Source of the DNA: Mytilus edulis
Taxonomy: Eukaryota; Mollusca; Bivalvia; Mytilida; Mytilidae
Direction of reading: 5' to 3'
Length of the DNA: 64,000 nt
Assembly (NCBI RefSeq): GCF_963676685.1
Contig: NC_092354.1
Location: 15,630,746-15,694,745 of the forward strand
Shown piece by piece: positions 1 to 10,039 of this stretch (positions are counted from its first letter, which is position 1; the number at the start of each line of letters is the position of its first letter). The notes beneath the pieces are model-generated. The model saw nothing but the letters and a program-made list of their open reading frames with translations. It made no database searches and was not told the origin of the DNA. Made by a program: the position numbers and the translations under genes.

Positions 1-480
1 GAAGATCAGTGGTTTTCTCCTGGCACTCCTGACTTCTTCCACCAATAAAAGTTGGCCGCCGTGAAATAGCCCAAAAGTGGCGCTTAAAAATAGCTTTAAA
101 CCACCAAAAATCAATCACAGGCATATGAAAATAAGAAGATGTGTCAACTCTCCACCAGAGACCAAATGACATAGAATTCAACAACTTATGGTCACTCAGT
201 GTATGGTCTTTAACAATGAACAAAGCTCATATCCATCTTTCAATCTTTTCTCTGTAAAAGTAAAGAAAAGTGGTATGATTGCCAATGAGACAACTTTCTT
301 TCCCACCAAAGTTTAAATGAAGTGGATGTAAGCAATTATCATGATTATAGGCAACCATACAGCCTTCAACAATGAGAAATATTCATACTGTATAGTAGGC
401 TATAATAGGCCTGAACATGAAAAATGTAAAACAATTCAATAGAGAAAACTAATGGTCTAGTATACTATTACATGTATTAT
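1..480. repeat. Degenerate mussel interspersed repeats in PEMT upstream intron
   Basis: No exon is visible here. Positions 120-250 and 262-478 resemble common mussel repeat tails: phrases such as 'gccaatgagacaact', 'ccttcaacaatgag' and 'gaaaactaatgg' recur elsewhere in the window, notably at 41512-41680 and 42665-42770. I read this as the remains of retroelement 3' ends lying in an intron of PEMT, or 5' of it. Confidence 0.5.
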
Positions 481-713
481 TAGAATTATACAGGGGTTAA
501 AAAATTCACTAGCCCGACGCCCGGGACTAGAGCATTTACGCCTCGGGCAATCAAAACTTTTAACCCAATATGCCCAACGGACTAGTGACAAAAAATTATT
601 GGCGTTTCCAAAATAGATAGTAGAAAACCTCTTCATCCCTATTCTATCTTAGCCAATCAGATTCAATTACGTCATCCGGGATTCAAAGCATTTGAACTGG
701 TTTGTACAGGTTT

Positions 714-887
714 AGGGTTGCGTTCAATATCGTAGCCGCTACTTAGGGCTACGCAGATTTATGACTATTGAACGTGTAGCTAGCCTAGCTGCTACATAGA
801 TATTGTTAGCAGCTAGGCTAGCTACTCGTTCAGTAGACAAAAATTTATGTAGCACTACGTAGCCTCTACGATATTGAACACAACCCT
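714..887. mobile_element. Nested palindromic MITE
   Basis: Inverted ends starting AGGGTTGCGTTCAATATCG at 714 and finishing at 887 enclose 174 bp. A second, inner palindrome is built on GTAGCTAGCCTAGCTGC. The element sits inside the hAT-like element at 491-1609, so it inserted later. No coding capacity is seen. Confidence 0.65.
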
Positions 888-1089
888 GTTCTACAGTTAC
901 ATGTTTTAAAAATAGAACAAATAACTCAGGGTGGCCAGGTATCATCTATTGATCGCAATATTTACAGTACCGGTTATTATGTATTGGTCTTGTCGGACAA
1001 CTGTTGAACACGAAACAATACAACAAAATATTTCAAAATATTTGAGAACGGGCATCCCATGAACTTCGTTAGTTTCAAAGCAAAAATCG

Positions 1090-1350
1090 GTAGATGAAGG
1101 GGGTACTAATGAGGCTGAAAATTCATCCAGAAAAAAATGTAAAATACGATCGGAAATAGCGGAAAAGAACATATCTAGTGACATGGACAGAAAGATTCCT
1201 CTGGGCAAGGTCGGCTGTGGCGCCAGGATGAAACATCCGAGACCATGTTCTGCGAATATTGCCAGTGTTTTCCGGAGCATTCCAATAAAAGGTCTCCCTT
1301 GTATGTGTGGACAACAAATATAATAATTAAACCACTTGTTTCACACGATA
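1090..1350 (+). pseudogene. Broken hAT-type N-terminal zinc-finger fragment
   Basis: One + frame reads W-T-E-R-F-L-W-A-R near 1185-1215. After a frameshift near 1225, another frame reads D-E-T-S-E-T-M-F-C-E-Y-C-Q, followed by an H-D-K-T-N-E-H motif near 1350. The order W..F.W, then CxxC, then H...H resembles the BED/ZNF862-like finger that starts many hAT transposases. No catalytic region follows, so this is a relic. The family call rests on motif order only. Confidence 0.4.
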
Positions 1351-1730
1351 AAACCAATGAACATGTTTTCTCTGCCTGATGACCCATAGTACTACAACGG
1401 ATAAAAATGAACTAGTTTAATACAGTGTATAATGTCCCCTTCAAAACATGACACCCACCCTGTATAATGCAGCAAACTCTGATTTGTAAGGCATAGATGG
1501 GCTAGCAGGTCAGTTTTTATGGGCTAGCAGTTCTTCGAACAGGGCTAGTAAAATCCTGCTGCCAAAAAGTCCTGGGCTAGTTGGCTGTAACAACATTTTT
1601 TAACCCCTGATTATAGAATAATTTATGAAAAAAAAATATGACAGATTTGAATCAACAATAACCTCTGGACTTCAGGATCCTTACTTGGGTCAGGCACATA
1701 AATAAATGTGGTGGGGTTAAACATGATTTT

Positions 1731-2206
1731 TATACCCCCGCTTAAAAAAAGGGGGGGTATACTGTTTTACCTATGTCTGTCAGTCCGTCCGTCAGTCCGT
1801 CCGTCCGTCCGTCAGTCAGTCCATCCGTCCGTCCGTCAGTCAGTCCGTCCCATGAAACTTTCGTCACATTTTTCTCAGGAACTACACATCCACCCTTTCT
1901 GTAATTTGGTATCAACATTTATATATGTCAGCCATACCGTGTGATGCGTTTTCAGATTCATCACTTGACAACTTCCTGTTTACCGAACACTTGTCTGATT
2001 TTACACATGATAGCCAAGTTGAAAATTTTCGTCACATTTTTCTCAGGAACTACAATACAAGGATTTCTGAAATTTGGTTTCAGGATTTATATAAGTCAGC
2101 TTTACCGTGTGATGCGTTTTCAGATTCATCACTCGACAACTTCCTGTTTACCGAACACTTGCATATTTTTACACTATTAATATTATCCACTTGCGGCGGG
2201 GGTATC
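1731..2206. mobile_element. 'tataccccc' inverted-repeat element, copy 1
   Basis: It begins TATACCCCCGC and ends with the complement GCGGGGGTATC. Near the left end is a GTCC/GTCA simple-sequence run (about 1772-1852). Internally a block of about 180 bp ('gtgtgatgcgttttcagattc') occurs twice. Open frames inside come from the internal repeat and are not considered genes. A near-identical second copy lies at 2435-2880. Confidence 0.65.
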
Positions 2207-2434
2207 ATCAGTGAGCAGTAGCTCGCAGTTTCACTTGTTCAATCTAGTCCACTAGCTTAAGTTTGTCTTAACGAAGTGTTATGAAATTAAAACACAAGGC
2301 TCATTACCACAAAACTCAGATCAAGTACAAATTTGGGTAGCGTCACTTATACCATTCTTGAGTTATGTCCCTATTTAACATTATATATATTGCAATCTGT
2401 GGCATCATGTCCCATTGACACATGTCCTATTTAT

Positions 2435-2880
2435 TATACCCCCGCTTTAAAAAAGGGGGGGTATACTGTTTTACCTCTGTCTGTCAGTCCGTCCGTCAGT
2501 CCGTCCGTCCGTCAGTCAGTCCGTTCCATGAAACTTTCGTCACATTTTTCTCAGGAACTACACATCCACCCTTTCTGTAATTTGGTATCAACATTTATAT
2601 ATGTCAGCCATACCCTGTGATGCGTTTTCAGATTCATCACTTGACAACTTCCTGTTTACCGAACACTTGTCTGATTTTACACATCATAGCCAAGTTGAAA
2701 ATTTTCTTCACATTTTTCTCAGGAACTACAATACAAGGATTTCTGAAATTTGGTTTCAGGATTTATATAAGTCAGCTATACCGTGTGATGCGTTTTCAGA
2801 TTCATCACTCGACAACTTCCTGTTTACTGAACACTTGCATATTTTTACACTTAATATTATCCACTTGCGGCGGGGGTATC
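2435..2880. mobile_element. 'tataccccc' inverted-repeat element, copy 2
   Basis: Same orientation and almost the same sequence as 1731-2206, with a shorter GTCC/GTCA run. Both copies are followed by the same tail ('agtgagcagtagctcgcag'), so the duplicated block extends past the inverted end. Confidence 0.65.
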
Positions 2881-2979
2881 ATCAGTGAGCAGTAGCTCGC
2901 AGTTTCACTTGTTATGTCTATTTTGAAAGAATTTGTTTTTAGAAATGATATGATTTTTTTTAAATTTCTTATTTTATAG

Positions 2980-3091
2980 GAGATTATTTTGGTATATTGA
3001 TGGATAGAAGAGTGACAGAATTTCCATTTAATATATTCAATGATCCTATGTATGTAGGATCTGCATTTAGTTTTCTAGGAACCTCATTAAT
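2980..3091 (+). CDS. PEMT: PEMT exon with D-Y-F-G and D-P-M-Y motifs
   Basis: The acceptor ATAG ends at 2979 and the strong donor GTAAGTATG starts at 3092. The first two bases complete a glycine codon begun in an unseen upstream exon, and the last two bases start an isoleucine codon finished by the next exon. The conserved FPFNIFNDPMY stretch lies in the middle. Confidence 0.9.
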
Positions 3092-5267
3092 GTAAGTATG
3101 AAATACATATATGATATAGTGTGATATAAATAATTTTATTGTATAGCAATATAATATTTTCCACAGAAAGTAACCAAAAGTAAGCGTGCAGTAAATTCAA
3201 ATATTGCACTAGTGCAATAAATCTTCAAAATTAATGACGATATCAACGTCAAAATCTGAGTTTAAACCAATTTTTACTTTCAAATATTATATTGCTATAC
3301 AATAAAAGGGTTATTGCATGAATATTGGGGAATATTGTCCCTCATAGAACATATATTGCGCTCGCAAGCTCGTGCAATATAAAAATTCTACTCGGGACAA
3401 TATTCCCCAATATTCATACAATAACCCTATAATACCATACTGTAAATTCAGAAATTATTGCATTTATTATTACATATTTAGAAAATGGACATAAAAGCAG
3501 GATGTGTTATTGCAGTTAAAAATAGAATGAAAAAAAAATGAAAGTTTTGCAAAAACTAACACAAAAGATAAACAAAAGTTCATCCCTCAGCACAAAACTT
3601 AATAAGATTTTAGAGAAATTCATCTAGAAATCTTTCTTAATTTTAAAATAGTTCAATAACTCTTTTATAAAATTTGTATCTTTCTTGAGACTTTTATATA
3701 GATTTGATATAGACTAATATGAAATATTCTTATACTTTCAGAAAAGCCAGTCAGACAGGGATATTTTTGACTATTTTTGTTGTCATTTGTTACAGAATTG
3801 CCACATATTTTGAAGGGTAAGATATTTTCTTTAGATAGCCCATTACCCAGTTGATCTGATATTAATGTCACATGTTTATGTTCTCTTTGCAGCGGAGGCC
3901 TCATAAATTTTTTATAAAACTCACACACAATACACTTATACACAATACTGAAAAGCACAACATGCAGACAGGGTATAATTTGGGCAGTAAGTCATTTACC
4001 ATTCCAGAGTTATGCCCCTTTTGAACATGGAAAATAATGCAAAACTTGAGTTGTGGCATTTGTGTTCTTCTTTTATTCTTAGAAACTTCAAATCAAACCT
4101 TCATGAAATTTGTTATCAGGGTACATGTGAGTATTTTCACATTCATCTCTCATCAACTTCACGTTTACCAAATATACTTGTGTATTATTACAACATGTTT
4201 TCTTATGTTAGATTGGTCACATTTTCCTCCAGAACCATCAATCCTAGCATACTGAAATTTGAATCAGTATTCATGATATCACGCTATTAACTGGATGTGT
4301 TTTTACACCAAGGGCTCTTCAAGCAAGGTTTACATATAAATAGGGTTAAAATAATATGACCTAAAAAAAAAAAGTGGATATAGTTCCAATTTTTAACATC
4401 AAACATGCATAGATTTTTTTTGGTTAGATTTTGCAGAAGTATTGTTCTGATGTCTGATTATGAATGTTAGACTGATGTCCTTCAAAACAGTCAGTGTCTT
4501 TGCAGTGTGAGATTATGCTTGCTGCAATATATACTGTTTCCAGGTCCTAGCAAATAGTAATGTCATGACAGACAAGTGTAACCTTAAATCGAGAACAAAT
4601 TCATATATGAAAAGACAAGTTTACATATATAGGACAAATTAAAAAGATGAATTTACGACGCAAGAATAACACAAGCAAAGAGATTGCCTGATCGTAGATT
4701 AACCATTTATATATCCATAGGTAACAGCCATATGGTCAATTCAAATATAAAAGGACAGGGGAAGTTAAGGAAATTTGCTCCTCAACATTTTGATTTTTTG
4801 CCAGATTTTCGGAATCCTCTGGTTTTATCCATGTATTAACATGGGAAAAAATTGCCCACTAACACCTAATTTTCTTTTCATATTTTTATTACATATTATT
4901 TAAAAAGCCATATTTCAAAATCTTGTGAAATCCTTGTTATTTTTTCATAGTTTTTTAAACAAAAAAGGTGTTAATGTTAAGTGAAAGAAAAATCTAGAGA
5001 GAATTATTTCCCGCCAAATTTTCAACGGCTTTTATCTCGAAAACAAGCACACGGACCCTCCATTTTTTCAGCTTTTTTTGTTTCTTTATCAATGTACTAT
5101 CAATTTATAAGTCTTTTAAAAAGCTTATTATTTTTAAACTGAGTAGCAAACATCCTTAAGAATAAATATTAAGTCCATTTCTAATGATACAGTTTGTATA
5201 CTGTTGTTTTATCTTTTTCAGGCCATTTACAGCCTATATCTACAGCCAGAAGAAGAAAAAGACATAA
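2980..5267 (+). CDS. PEMT: Phosphatidylethanolamine N-methyltransferase, 3' half (3 exons, introns included in span)
   Basis: PEMT methylates phosphatidylethanolamine with S-adenosylmethionine to make phosphatidylcholine in ER and mitochondria-associated membranes. Three + strand exons (2980-3091, 3742-3816, 5222-5267) join in frame. They encode a C-terminal segment starting D-Y-F-G-I-L, then F-P-F-N-I-F-N-D-P-M-Y-V-G-S (the family's conserved NPMY-like motif), a hydrophobic membrane helix (G-I-F-L-T-I-F-V-V-I) and E-G-P-F-T-A-Y-I-Y, ending in a lysine-rich tail Q-K-K-K-K-T. The protein order and exon breaks agree with vertebrate PEMT as I know it. The usual protein is about 200 aa, so more than half is missing on the left. 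I searched 1-2979 and saw no upstream exon. Confidence 0.9.
3134..3428. mobile_element. Two abutting palindromic MITEs
   Basis: Arms of about 26 bp around TTTTATTGTATAGCAATATA pair 3134 with 3307. Directly adjoining, GGGTTATTGCATGAATATTG at 3308 pairs with its complement ending at 3428. Both lie in the PEMT intron. The GGGTTATTG arms match a common mussel element. Either one element inserted at the edge of another, or this is one compound element. Confidence 0.6.
3433..3510. repeat. Partial 'tactgtaaattcagaaatta' MITE
   Basis: The block ATACTGTAAATTCAGAAATT followed by a TTATTG-rich stretch recurs at 42772-42885 and, less perfectly, at 34085-34110 and 36140-36160. It looks like one end of a TA-flanked MITE family. 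Confidence 0.45.
3742..3816 (+). CDS. PEMT: PEMT exon encoding the last membrane helix
   Basis: Acceptor TTTCAG ends at 3741 and the donor GTAAGA starts at 3817. The exon is 75 bp and reads K-A-S-Q-T-G-I-F-L-T-I-F-V-V-I-C-Y-R-I, then A-T-Y-F-E-G, in the frame expected from the flanking exons. Confidence 0.9.
3817..5221. other. PEMT last intron
   Basis: AT-rich intron with no further exon. Positions 3890-4320 and 4740-5150 look like old interspersed repeats ('gctcctcaacattttgattt'), but no boundaries can be set from this window. Confidence 0.5.
5222..5267 (+). CDS. PEMT: PEMT terminal coding exon
   Basis: Acceptor TTTTTCAG ends at 5221. The exon completes a glycine codon, then reads P-F-T-A-Y-I-Y-S-Q-K-K-K-K-T and stops at TAA 5265-5267. 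P-F-T-A-x-I-Y is the conserved C-terminal motif, and the basic tail is as in other PEMTs. Confidence 0.9.
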
Positions 5268-5396
5268 AAATAAAAGCAATTGGTGTCTTCAACAAAAGCT
5301 CATTCATTGTCTCAGGTTTTAAATGAACGTTTTAATATGATTGTTAATTATTTTTTTATTTAAAAATTTACACAAATCAGGTGTATTGTTGATTTT

Positions 5397-5402
5397 AATA
5401 AA
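5397..5402 (+). terminator. Candidate PEMT polyadenylation signal
   Basis: A canonical AATAAA lies 130 bp past the PEMT stop codon, at a normal distance for a short 3' UTR. Support is sequence only. Confidence 0.5.
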
Positions 5403-5763
5403 TACAGAATGAACAATTCTTGAGACTTTTTTACTGTGCATTTAATTTAAATTTTTGCTCAGTAAGTAATGTGATATTTTAAGGACCAGATAACCAAAAA
5501 AAATCACTGTACGTCAATTTTCAATATTGAAGTTAAGCCTGAAAATTGACATAGGTTTGGGATAACAATTTTTGGTAGATTTTGAAATTGAAAATAATGC
5601 ATAATTTAAAAGATAACAGGATTAATCAAAAATATTAAATGATAAAACAGACAACATTTAAAAAGAAAAGCACATGATCCAGATAACCATACATGGTTTA
5701 GGATCCTCAATACTCTTCAACTTTGTACTTGTTTGGTTTATAAATATTTTGATATGAGCGTCA

Positions 5764-5793
5764 CTGATGAGTCTTATGTAGACGAAACGCGTT
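5764..5793 (+). ncRNA. Hammerhead-like core, unit 1
   Basis: CTGATGA 5764-5770, stem II GTC/GAC around loop 5774-5780, GAAA 5784-5787. The stem III complement downstream reads GCAT in place of GCGT, giving one mismatch, so this copy looks decayed. Confidence 0.4.
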
Positions 5794-6123
5794 TCTGGCA
5801 TACTACATTATAATCCTGGTACCTTTGATTACTGTTTACACCACTGGGTCGATGCCACTGCTGGTGGACGTTTCATCCCTGAGGGTATCACCAGCCCAGT
5901 AGTCAACACTTCGGTGTTGACATGAATATCAATTATGTGGTCATTTTTATAAATTTCCTATTTTAAAACTTTGAAATTTTCGAAAAACTAAGGACTTTCT
6001 TACCCCAGGCATACCGGTAGATTACCTTAGCCGAATTTGGCACAACTTTTTGGAATTTTGGATCCTGAATGCTCTTCAACTTTGTACTTGTTTGGCTTTA
6101 TAAATATTTTGATATGAGCGTCA

Positions 6124-6162
6124 CTGATGAGTCTTATGTAGACGAAACGCGCATCTAGCGTA
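6124..6162 (+). ncRNA. Hammerhead-like core, unit 2
   Basis: CTGATGA 6124-6130, stem II GTC 6131-6133 with GAC 6141-6143, GAAA 6144-6147, and a perfect 4-bp stem III ACGC 6147-6150 with GCGT 6158-6161. The predicted cleavage triplet is GTA ending at 6162. Stem I on either side does not pair well, so a full fold is not shown. Confidence 0.45.
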
Positions 6163-6599
6163 CTAAATTATAATCCTGGTACCTTTGATAACTGTAAGGT
6201 GCATGGTTTTCAGTAGAAAATCGCAATATATCCTCATTGTCTCAAACTTGAGATCTATGTGTTCTGTCAGCATTCTATTGGACTGTTATTTAACAAACGC
6301 TGCCAGATTATAGCATGACTGGGTCTCAAATTCTTAATCCTGTTACCTAATCACCTAGGACATACGACCTGCTCATTCTAGCTTCTGAAGTTAATTGTTA
6401 TTGATAATTACTGATGATTTTGTGGTGAATAACATGTATACCATGCTATAATACAAATCAAATCACTGCAAGTGGTTACAAATATTGATTTAATACACAT
6501 ATGGTACAATTATATTCAGCTTTCAACTGTGCACCTGCTAAAATTTCTCACCTGCTTTGCTTATAATTTGAGAGTATGTCATTTGGATGTTTTACACTT

Positions 6600-7262
6600 T
6601 ACATTATAAATGAACCATGATAAGTCAAAGTCACATAAACCTTACCAGACAGACATGTACACCTTACAACCATACCATACACCAAAGACAGTTATCCTAT
6701 TGATCAACAAATCTGAGAAACAGACCTTGTTATATAAACTGAACATTGATCAATGCAACATAAAAATTGAGATCAAGGTCATTTTAAGCCTGCTAGACCA
6801 TGTGCAATCATTCCATACACTTAAAATAGTTGATTTATTGCTTAAGGTGGTACTTAACACTACAGGGAGATATTTTGTAGTGTGTCTATCTATGCTGTGA
6901 TGTTTCTCTATTGTTTCAGGTAAGGGTGAAGGTTGGTGTCATAATGTTTAAACCAGCGGGATTTGTTTGCAAATGTCCTACCAGTAAGTCAAGAACCTGA
7001 TCTTCAGTGGTTGTAGTTTGTTGATGTGGTCCATAAATGTTTCTGGTTTCTCTTTTTTTTTATATAGATTAGGCTGTTGGCTTTTCCGTTTGAATGGTTT
7101 TACACTAGGTACTTTTTGGGCCCTTTATAGCTTGTGGTTAGGCGTGTGCCAAGGGTCTGTGTAAAAGACAGTATTTTCACCTATAATGGTTTACTTTTAT
7201 AAATTAAGACTTGGATGGAGAGTTGTCTCATTGGCACTCGCACAAATTCTTTAATATCTATT
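6600..7262. repeat. Mussel interspersed repeat with 'gttgtctcattggcac' tail
   Basis: Positions 6930-7262 carry the mussel tail family: 'gtttgttgatgtggt', 'ggttttacact', 'cctataatggtttactttta' and 'gagagttgtctcattggcac'. Other copies or fragments lie at 11830-12260, 49678-49746, 53855-54010 and inverted at 42665-42770. An open frame over 6610-6900 matches an old 'accttacaaccataccatac' repeat and is not considered a gene. Confidence 0.55.
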
Positions 7263-7645
7263 GTAATAGATGTGCCTTGATGTGCCTAGGTTAATTCCCC
7301 TTAATTCGGACAGATTAATTATTTAGTATCTAAATGTTTATTTTAAGTTAAATTTGATTTAAACATAGTTAGATAAAAGTAAAGATTGATAATGTGACTC
7401 TTTTAGTATTACACTTTTGATGTTTCTGTAATATTTTAAGAATATTCATTTATTCAACTTTTCTTCAGTAATTTTAATTGTTAAAGTTAGCCTGAGTAAT
7501 GACAAAAGGATTTAATTTGGTATTCAGTCGGAGTTGGCCTTGCACAGGCCTCCAAATACTCGCCGGACTGTATCAGTTTACTTGAGTCTAGAGTTAGCCA
7601 CCACTTTGGTGCAGTTCGCCAGAGTTAGTCTCCACTTTTTGGTGC

Positions 7646-8230
7646 AAAGGAGTAGGTCCGGTAAGACCCCTTTTTGGCCCCAAAATATAACAGTTTTACA
7701 AAATTGTTAAAATGTAAACTTTTAGTTATTTACTGTACATTTGAATGCTTCTGCTACATAAATATGGGCCGTTTTTGACAATACAATGCACATATATCGG
7801 GTTGTAGCACCATTAAGTCATGCTAAATTACTGAAATCTTCAAAATTCTATCATTTTAGTTAAATTTTAGACGGTTTCCTTGTAAAACGAAAGTGGCCGC
7901 ATTCGTGTTCATCCTTAATATTGAAATGTAAGTTGTATTTTATGATAATACATAACATATATAAAGGTTGTGGATGAACACGGATGCGGCCACTTTCATT
8001 TTTGACAAAAAACATCTGAAAAGTGACGTTTTTTGGCATATTTGAGAGATTTTTCATATTTGAGCTTGAATCGGATCGTTTTTAATGACTAAGTCAGTTA
8101 AAATCTTTCACTTATACTAATTAAATCAAGTGAAACTGACACTTAAGTCTTTAAAAAGTGGTCAAAATCTTTCGTCAGATGAAACTGAAATTTGAGGCCA
8201 AAATGAGTCCTTACCGGACTTACTCCTTTT
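7646..8230. mobile_element. 585-bp inverted-repeat element with internal palindrome
   Basis: Ends AAAGGAGTAGGTCCGGTAAG and its near complement CTTACCGGACTTACTCCTTT face each other. A second inverted pair around CGAAAGTGGCCGCATTCGTG / CGGATGCGGCCACTTTC sits at 7889-7997. No transposase is encoded. The short open frame across the inner palindrome is an artefact of the symmetry. Confidence 0.6.
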
Positions 8231-8689
8231 ACTACTTAAGCTTAAATACACAACGCGAAGCAAATTTACTTTACTTTTAAGACTAACTCTGGGAACACTT
8301 TATTTTTCATTTCACATTTGAAATTACTCTATTTTTTAACTTCAGTTTAGAAAGTTTTATAATCTTGTTTATTTTCGACTTTGTTAAATTCATGCAATCA
8401 CTGTACATTTGTGAATAAAATATAGTTTCATTTGATTTATTGTCTGTTGTTCAGCCATAATCTGATATCAGGTATCCCGATGGTCGAATAGGGGCGAAGT
8501 ACTGGCCCCTACATGTCCCGGGAGGTGTCGTTACCGACCCCCTCCTTTACACTATGAACACCATTCACCAAATAAAATTATTTCTTTAATGGAGAGTTGT
8601 CCAATTAGCAATCCATGTACATCTTATCCTTATAATTACTGTTACCAACTTCAATATTAGTTAAAGAGTTTAAAGTAAATAGGTCAAAG

Positions 8690-9050
8690 CTGAAGCCTTA
8701 ATCAAGTTGTTCCTGGACAGGTAAATAATACTGGGTCTGCATAAAATCCCACAACACTAAAATGACAAATAAGTAGGTCAACCACCACCATTGACTGTTT
8801 ATAGAGTTTCTCAAAGAGTTCCTCAACCTGCAGATGGCATAGACTATGCATTTGGCTTGTACTGCTTAACGAAATAAAAGTTACTCCACCAAAATTCAAA
8901 CCTGATCTGTTTTTAGTTGTTATAAGCATTGTGTACAAGTTTCATAACTATGATTGAGGCAAACTTAAGTTAAAGAACAGAAACCAACTTTTGGATGTAC
9001 GGACAGACAAAAGTAAAACTTAATGACGCCTCCGCTACAGCATAAAAATT
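8690..9050. repeat. Bivalve interspersed repeat fragment
   Basis: The phrases 'taagcattgtgta', 'agtttcataa', 'gaggcaaac' and 'agaacagaaacca' are shared with 27660-28140 and 28870-29040. No gene is seen between 8231 and 9540 otherwise. Confidence 0.45.
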
Positions 9051-9800
9051 AACAACTAAGAAGTGTGGTGCTATCATTTTAATATCACCTATATAATTAT
9101 AATAATATAAATCTATTGAGAGAAACATAACATTCTTACACAGGCATTTTCACTCACTGGTTATGCCTCATGGACAATGAGGATGATAATCATTTTTTAA
9201 TCTGGTGTTCTTGACTATTAGTCATTAATAACTTTTCATGTTAGAAGATTTAAGCAAATTGGAAAGAGTAGAATAGTATATTTATTAAAATAAATTAAAA
9301 TTGTGTCTCCCTCAAAGCCTCTATTTCACTTTGAATAAGTTAGAAAAATTTAACCACCCCAAGCCCCTTATGATAACAACAAAATTGTCAACTGTCCATA
9401 AAATATAACTCAGCAAAAACATTCATCATTCAACTGATTTGCATATATCCCACACTTTTCTCTTAATTTCAATTTATTCTATCATCCAATCAAAATCTTC
9501 CCAAAAAATCAGGTGACATACATACAAAAGATGTGAAATTTTAAAATGGTATATGGAATTGTACAATGCATGGTTTAAATGAGTTCTTGTACATCTTTAT
9601 TCTATAGTTTGTTTTAAATGCAGTGATTTAAAAGCCAACAGTTTACCTAAAGAATCTGTTAAATTTGCAAAAATTATAATGAAATAGAACTTTGAAATTT
9701 CAAGGAAAATTCTGGACACTGCATTCGAACCCTACTCAGTATTGTTTGCAATTGTATACAATGTCATCTTAAATAAACCTTCTCCAATCAATTTATTTTT

Positions 9801-9938
9801 CAGAATCTATTGCATTCTGGGTAATAATTTCAAAAGTGTGACAACAAAATGTGTTAATTGGGTAACCAACAAATGGTGCAACGTTATTTTCATTTTGATG
9901 TGTGAACAATGAAATTACCCATAATGCAATAGAATCTG
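9801..9938. mobile_element. Inverted-repeat element
   Basis: CAGAATCTATTGCATTCTGG at 9801 pairs with its near complement ending at 9938. Weaker inverted similarity continues outward: 'agttcttgtacatcttta' at 9581 against 'taaagatgtacaaatact' near 9993. A larger, older element of about 450 bp is therefore likely. Confidence 0.5.
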
Positions 9939-10039
9939 AAGCTGCATATTGGACAGGTCTGGAAAATTAGTAATATTAACATCAAAATTTCAGTTAAAGA
10001 TGTACAAATACTCATTCAAAATGATATAAAATTGATAAC

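Larger units (their letters stand above)
491..1609. mobile_element. hAT-like non-autonomous DNA transposon (1.1 kb)
   Basis: The element has matching inverted ends: CAGGGGTTAAAAAAT at 491 and its complement ending at 1609, with a second shared block (CTAGCCC) just inside each end. A 6-bp direct repeat ATTATA flanks it at 485-490 and 1610-1615. The CAGGG terminus is typical of hAT elements, although hAT duplications are usually 8 bp. It contains a broken zinc-finger reading frame (1090-1350) and a nested palindromic element (714-887). Confidence 0.7.
5701..6196 (+). repeat. Tandem ~360-bp repeat with hammerhead-ribozyme-like cores (retrozyme-like)
   Basis: A block starting 'ggatcct' and running about 135 bp occurs at 5701 and again at 6061, 360 bp apart in the same orientation. 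Each carries CTGATGA, a 3-bp stem GTC/GAC with loop TTATGTA, and GAAAC. Metazoan retrozymes (small non-autonomous elements of tandem units with type I hammerheads) have this unit size and layout. No open reading frame is present. The pairing needed for stem I is not obvious here, so self-cleavage is uncertain. Confidence 0.55.

Noticed and set aside
942..1280. - strand 112-codon open frame
   Set aside because: It is antisense to the hAT-type zinc-finger relic on the + strand and shows no motif of its own.
9715..9740. tRNA B-box-like GGGTTCGAATGC on the - strand
   Set aside because: No A box, acceptor stem or cloverleaf can be drawn around it.
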